A DNA stretch of 64,000 nt from Cristatella mucedo (lineage: Eukaryota > Bryozoa > Phylactolaemata > Cristatellidae): assembly GCA_009760855.2 (NCBI GenBank), contig WPIO01000061.1:374001-438000 (forward strand), written 5' to 3'. How positions within the stretch are numbered: the stretch's first letter is position 1; each line of letters starts with the position of its first letter. A program made the position numbers and the translations under genes. This document shows, in pieces, positions 59,096-64,000 of the stretch. The notes under the pieces are model-generated. The model was not told the DNA's origin and did not search any database. It saw only the letters and a program-made list of their open reading frames with translations.

Positions 59096-60390
59096 AGATG
59101 TGACTATGTGGCCGGCAGGTGATACGAGAGATTGATATATAGCAACATTAGCAGGCGTACCTATCGCCTTGTCAAGGTAAGAAACCGACGGGCAGACACC
59201 AGAAGCAAATTGAGATTGTAGCAATCTAATGAGTGACTTGAAACGAGGCCTCGGAGTTGGCTGGCTCTGATAGTCATCAAAAGCAGCTCGGCTGAATGTC
59301 ATACTGCGAAAGCTGCACCAAGCATGAACCTTTGCTGCACCGACGACCAACCAGCAAATTGTCTCTTAATAACAATAGCTCCACGAGAAATGTGGAGAGA
59401 AAATGTATTTGGGTCGTCACAAAACTGGATAAAACCGTCTGGACGCTATAATCATCTTTGCTCAGGCTGCTGCTGTACGAGCGACACCTTTTCAGGCATG
59501 CTTCCTGGCTTCTGGGATGAGCTGCCTCGCTGAAAGCACGTTATGTAATTGCTAGAATAACCAAACCAAGCCTTGCTTTTAGTTCTACGAGGGGCGCGGT
59601 GGAGGTAAGAACGTGTGGGGTGTGTTAATGTGGCTCTACCGCCGACGACAGACCAGATGAGCCGTTGAGTTTCGCAGCAGCTGCAGACGATAAAAGGCAC
59701 AGGCCGGAAGTCCCGAATGAAGGCCTCGACCTAGATGCTATGTCATTAACGCACGAACTAGCTTGGCTTTCGCGCCTTTTCACCAAGGGTTCGTGACGAG
59801 CACGGCGTCAAGCGTGCAAAACCGGTCTGCTCGGTACGAGCAGTCATGTGCCCACGCATCGGTTAGTGCACAGCAGTTGGGAACTTACTTCCGTTGACAT
59901 TTTCACTCCTACCCGCATTCGCTTTGAGCTACCCGCAATGACCACCGGAAATGACGCATTCGATGGAACGAGATAGACCGCAGGTGCGGTGGCGGCGGCG
60001 GACAGCCGCAGCGCCCGACGCTGCCCATTTTAATTTTGATTCCCAATTCCGCACCCGCTCAGGCATTCGCCAGCGAGCCAGCGTATCGGCAGCAGCCGCC
60101 GCAGCTGCGGCGGCGCAGTGCCTAAATGCCATGCGGAAGCGTTCGCCAGAGCACGCGAGGTGGCCATCGCGGCCGCTCTGAAGCACGGAATGACCTTTAT
60201 CGTGCGTCGGCGGTCTCCATTCCAGCGCACGATCGGCATCCTCGGCGGCGCGAGCTGGCCAAACCGCGATGCACATCCCGAGTATCGGCAGTTGGGCTGC
60301 CTACCGTTCACCAATTGGGTCTACTTTACGTCGGCAGAGGAACATCCACCGCTCGCTGTAACACTTGCAAGTCCAGCGAGCTTCGAGTAA
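59096..60390. other. Spacer, unassigned
   Basis: GC-rich from about 59930. A 90-codon + frame at 60118-60390 has an ordinary composition but is ended by the LINE-A tail and matches nothing I know. Confidence 0.35.
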
Positions 60391-61106
60391 TAATAATAAT
60401 AGTAATAACGCACTTGATAAAGCGCCCTCAGAGAACTCGATCTCTTTCTAGCCGCTTTACATTTGCTGCAAAGGGAAGCGCGATTGAATGGTGAGTGATA
60501 TCATGCTTGATAAACATGAATACCATCGTTAGGGGTGACATGCACAGGGTCAGCATGCAAATGTGGTTAGTGGCAGCATGCACAGTATCAGCAAGCATAA
60601 GCACATCAAGGACGAATCACAGGGACCCACTAAATGCTGTCCTAAATAGGTGCGTTTAAGTTATTTTTAAATGTGGTCAAGTCAGGGAAGTCGGGAATGA
60701 GTTCCAGGCTTTGGGAGCATACGAACTAAATGCACGGTCTCCAAAGGATTTGAGGTTTGAACGAGGTATTGGTAAACTGTTGGATTCCGAGAAGCGGGTG
60801 GTACGATGCTTGGCCTGGTGGGGAAGTATATCTAACAGATAGGCTAGAGCCAAAGAATGAAGGGACCTAAAAGTGAGCGACAAAACCTTGAAGTCAAACC
60901 GTTGCTTGACTGGTAGCCAGTGCAGGTCGGCGAGAAGTGGTGTGATGTGGCAACTGCGACGCTCACGACAGACAAGCCTAGCTGCAGAGTTTTGCACCAG
61001 CTGCAATCGCTTGATCGCACATGCTGGTAGGCCAGTAAGCAGTGAGTTGCAAAAGTCGAGACAGGATGTCACGAATGCATGGACCAACTTGGACGTGGTA
61101 TCCTTA
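60391..61106 (-). mobile_element. LINE-A, 5'-truncated, intact C-terminal frame
   Basis: The minus-strand frame 60677-61087 is uninterrupted: LVHAFVTSCLDFCNSLLTGL, LVCRERRSCHITPLLADL, HWLPVKQRFDFKVLSLTF, NLKSFGDRAFSSYAPKAWNS. The 3' UTR, stem-loop and (ATT)n tail are at 60391-60480. A possible 5-bp duplication TAATA cannot be told from the tail. Confidence 0.92.
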
Positions 61107-62104
61107 ATATAGCACCATACTCAGTCAATAGTGCTCAGCCGCTGAGTTAACGTAAGACGATTATATCGCCAAGTAATAGGACGAGAGATATTTTAGTGCT
61201 TGTTACCCTCCTCCATCATATCAAGCATTAATTTGTGCCAAACAAGTGTTAGCCACTAACAATTGACAACTGCGATTGGCTCTCATACATCGGCTGCTAC
61301 GATTCATGGACTGATCGATGAAGTTACTTCTGCCATTAAATGTCTTACGATACGATCTTGGAGGATAGCCCTAATTTGCAGTACCTAGAAAAACAGAGTT
61401 GCATTATTTTGGAATGGCACTCGTTTGGCACCTCGTCTGGGCTTGCATGACTGACATGACACTTGCAATCTTGATGTCGACCTCTGATGTGAAATCAGCT
61501 TTCTGTCAGACGGTGCCCGTTTGAGCGAGAAACAGTGAATGCCTCGTAAGAGCAATGGGGGGGATTCAATTTCACCTGGATGAAATCCTGCAACTTTGCT
61601 GCGATTCTGCTTGTCCATTTTGAAGTTCTGCTTCACGTCCTTTTAATTCTCCTCATTCAACATCTCCACTTGAATCTCAGGGATTTTCTTCTCACGTCCG
61701 TCATGTGAGATTTAACTATCAATACTCACAAGCTTTTGTTATGCACTTTTAAAAGTATAGAGTAGCACTTGCAAATACAAAAAATTTGAAGACGTCAATT
61801 AATGGCTGGAGAACAGCGTTTCATAGTTTGCATTAAAAGCGGAAGAAAACTTATACCTGTAAGAAAATTTATAAATGTAAGACAATTAGTGAATGAGTGC
61901 CTTAGCGTGTCCGTGACGCAGGTGGTGCGTTCACTTCCGTGGACCGCAGTGGAAAGGGTATTGTCCGATTATATTGGCATACCATAGGGCGCCTCCGTTC
62001 TAGGGGCCGCTTCGGTACTTCCTATTTTGGCCTCGCAGAGCCAATGAGCAAGATTAGGCTCCTTCATGCAAAAGATCCTGATTCTACACTGATAATATAA
62101 AGAA
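61107..62104. other. Spacer, unassigned
   Basis: AT-moderate. A 61-codon + frame (61802-61987) with ATG start is present but unrecognised. Nothing else supportable. Confidence 0.35.
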
Positions 62105-62205
62105 TAATATAATTGCAATGCATTTGATGTAGCCCCCTCGGAGAACTCAATCTCTTTCTAGGCACTTTGCGTTTGCTGCAAAGTGAAGCGAAAACAAAGA
62201 GTGGT
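62105..62205 (-). mobile_element. Solo LINE-A 3' tail
   Basis: Stem-loop segment (reads agaactcaatctctttctag on +) and a short AT-rich tail only. Confidence 0.7.
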
Positions 62206-63408
62206 AGCGTGCTTTCCATTCACTGCATCCGTCAGCTCGTCGCTCGCTCGTCGCTCGCAATTGAACCGGCAATTGATAAGGCGAGTGCTCTGCGGCGATC
62301 ACCAGTTCGATCGCATCTCCAAGGCAGACCTTACTGCGCCTTATCTGCGATCTGCGAAAAACTCAAGCGTCGCGAGGCTTGAGGGCGACAGTCTCACTTC
62401 CGCTTCGCTCTTTGGTGGCGGCACCGCGCTCTCGATTAGGACTCGACGCCTGTCTCGCACGAGAAACATACGCCGAGAGCGAGCGAGGAGCGGAGAGTGC
62501 TGCTGCTCGCTAGTAGAGTGTAGAAATCTTACGTAGCCCTACTACTATTGAAACTCTGAATGCTTCGCAGTGCTGGCGCCCAATTGCTGATGTTGTTCCT
62601 TCGCATTTGAGAGCCCGAACTTAGTAGGAAATTATTAGGGAACGAGTCCGTGTGCAGAGTGAGAATATCTGCAGATAAATAGTGCAAATACAGAGTGAAA
62701 TCGCGGAGCGAAACGGGCTTGCCGAGCACTGAGAACAGAGTACCTTTCGGCCGAGAGCTGAGAACGAGGCTCAGAATGGCAGCCGCTCGGTAACTAGCGG
62801 CTCGCTCCCTCGTTCCTGCTGTTGAGTTCTCGAGACGCCATCCTTCCGCTCTCGACGTAACGCTTATTATTATATGTATTCGCTTTGAATGGCCACTCGC
62901 GCTTGCTCGACTTAAATTTCAGCGAACTGCCTGAATCCTGAGCATGAATTCTTTCAGTTACATTTGTGAGCAAAGCGGGAGCGCTGTCACGCTTGTCTGC
63001 TGGCAGCGTTCGCACCCGAACGCGTAGGTGTAGGTGCTTGTGATCTGTCGATTTTGACACACTAAGATTAAGCTCTCGTCTGTAATCATGTCAGGGGGTA
63101 TGCGCCATATTTGAATGGCGGACCTGTTCGAGAAGGGCTATCTAAAATGCCGCTGTAATGCACACCCCCTCCCCGATTGTGGACTACGTATGAGCTTGAC
63201 AGCTGAACCTCGATTAAGAACTTTGAGCTTTTCCGCTGAATTAGAGTTGAGCCGCTTTTGAAATAGTCACGATACGCCAAGGTTTATGAACAGCGCGATA
63301 TTTTGCTATGTACGAACGAGGTTATGGCGCGACTTACGACTTAGCCATTGTTGCGGATGTTACCGCCAAACATTTGTTATTTCCTTTGCAGCATCTTTCT
63401 TTGCAGCA
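62206..63408. other. Spacer, unassigned
   Basis: No conserved frame or repeat recognised on either strand. Confidence 0.4.
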
Positions 63409-63409
63409 T

Positions 63410-63487
63410 CTTTTAAGTGCGTAGAGAGACATAGTTCTCTGAGGGTGCCATACAAGCGTATTATTATTATTGTCATCCTTATTATCA
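63410..63487 (+). mobile_element. Solo LINE-A 3' tail
   Basis: gtgcgtagagagacatagtt, ctctgagggtgccatacaag, then an interrupted (ATT)n tail. Confidence 0.7.
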
Positions 63488-63754
63488 GGTATGTGCCTGA
63501 CCGCAGTCGCTCTCTTGGAGCAACGGTCTGCCGTTAGGCGAGTCCGAGCATTGAGCGCAAGCTGCTTTAAGCCTGTTAGCAAGTCAGCGGCAAGCCATCT
63601 GTCGTATGTGTCAGGTTTAATGTACAATAAATGTTGATGCGCTTTTCCATGTATAGCGTTGAAATTAGCCCGGCGCATGGGTATCGAGCGTCATGCGTCG
63701 TTATCGTGGGTGGCGTATTGCGAGCTTCAGGCTCTGACACGTTGCACGCTGCTA

Positions 63755-63862
63755 CGAACGGGCTGTGTGGCTTCCACGTCTCGTCACGACTAGGCCGAAA
63801 ACGCAGCGCTCGTTACGGTGCAGTCTTCATTGTTCTTCGTCTCAGCCGACGCGCGACGACCA
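63755..63862 (+). repeat. Dispersed repeat, copy 2 (paired with 3615-3720)
   Basis: Shares ggcttccacgtc, a short variable spacer, aaacgcagcgctcgttacgg and gacgcgcgacg with copy 1, in the same order and orientation. Confidence 0.5.
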
Positions 63863-64000
63863 CGCAGCCGACGTCTGAATAATCTCGTAGCTACGAGGCG
63901 CTAGCTACTTATACGTGCTGCACCAATGCACGCACGTGCGCCGACGGAATGTGGCGGAAACACGGCAGCGACGACGACGAGCTCTCGCACCTTCGCCTAT

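Noticed and set aside
60118-60390. 90-codon + frame, ordinary composition
   Set aside because: It ends only because a LINE-A tail supplies the stop. No recognisable family and no splice evidence.
61802-61987. 61-codon + frame
   Set aside because: Too short to call without similarity or neighbours.

Overview
This is animal (metazoan) genomic DNA, most likely from an invertebrate with a large, repeat-rich genome. The one gene I can defend is an intact five-exon Wnt ligand gene on the + strand (coding 33780-46712). Wnt genes are restricted to animals. The rest is short 5'-truncated retrotransposons, tRNA-derived SINEs, long simple repeats and GC-rich spacer. I cannot name the species.

Layout. 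1-15.5 kb is a retrotransposon patchwork. It holds a LINE family with (ATT)n tails ('LINE-A'), a second LINE family ('LINE-B'), two tRNA-derived SINE families ('SINE-A' and 'SINE-B'), a 76-bp minisatellite and one short hAT-type DNA transposon at 7303-7491. 15.5-33.5 kb is GC-rich, CpG-rich DNA broken by very long (GA)n/(CT)n arrays, a 28-bp minisatellite and large perfect hairpins; I find no convincing gene in it. 33.5-47.5 kb is the Wnt locus, with an old LINE-A relic, three SINEs, simple repeats and a younger LINE-A copy in its introns, and an AATAAA signal at 47461. 47.6-56.5 kb is dominated by LINE-A and LINE-B pieces on both strands, including a head-to-head LINE-B pair. 56.5-64 kb alternates GC-rich spacer with more LINE-A tails and a SINE-A copy.

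The predicted Wnt protein has 348 residues: a signal peptide, RWNCS, 24 cysteines, CCGRGY and a terminal CK. The lipid-accepting serine is kept, but the surrounding motif is CKCLGMSSSC rather than the usual CKCHG(V/L)SGSC. Intron phases agree at every junction. The paralogue group is unresolved.

The mobile elements fit together as a system. LINE-A copies end in a conserved 3' stem-loop followed by (ATT)n. SINE-B has a tRNA-like promoter head and a 3' segment resembling that stem-loop, so LINE-A probably mobilises SINE-B. Four LINE-A insertions show clean 5-7 bp target-site duplications. Three of these are in interrupted repeats that can be read across the insertion: LINE-B, the minisatellite and another LINE-A.

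All calls rest on reading the sequence and the translated frames. No database search was possible, and element boundaries are good to a few bases only where a target-site duplication is given.
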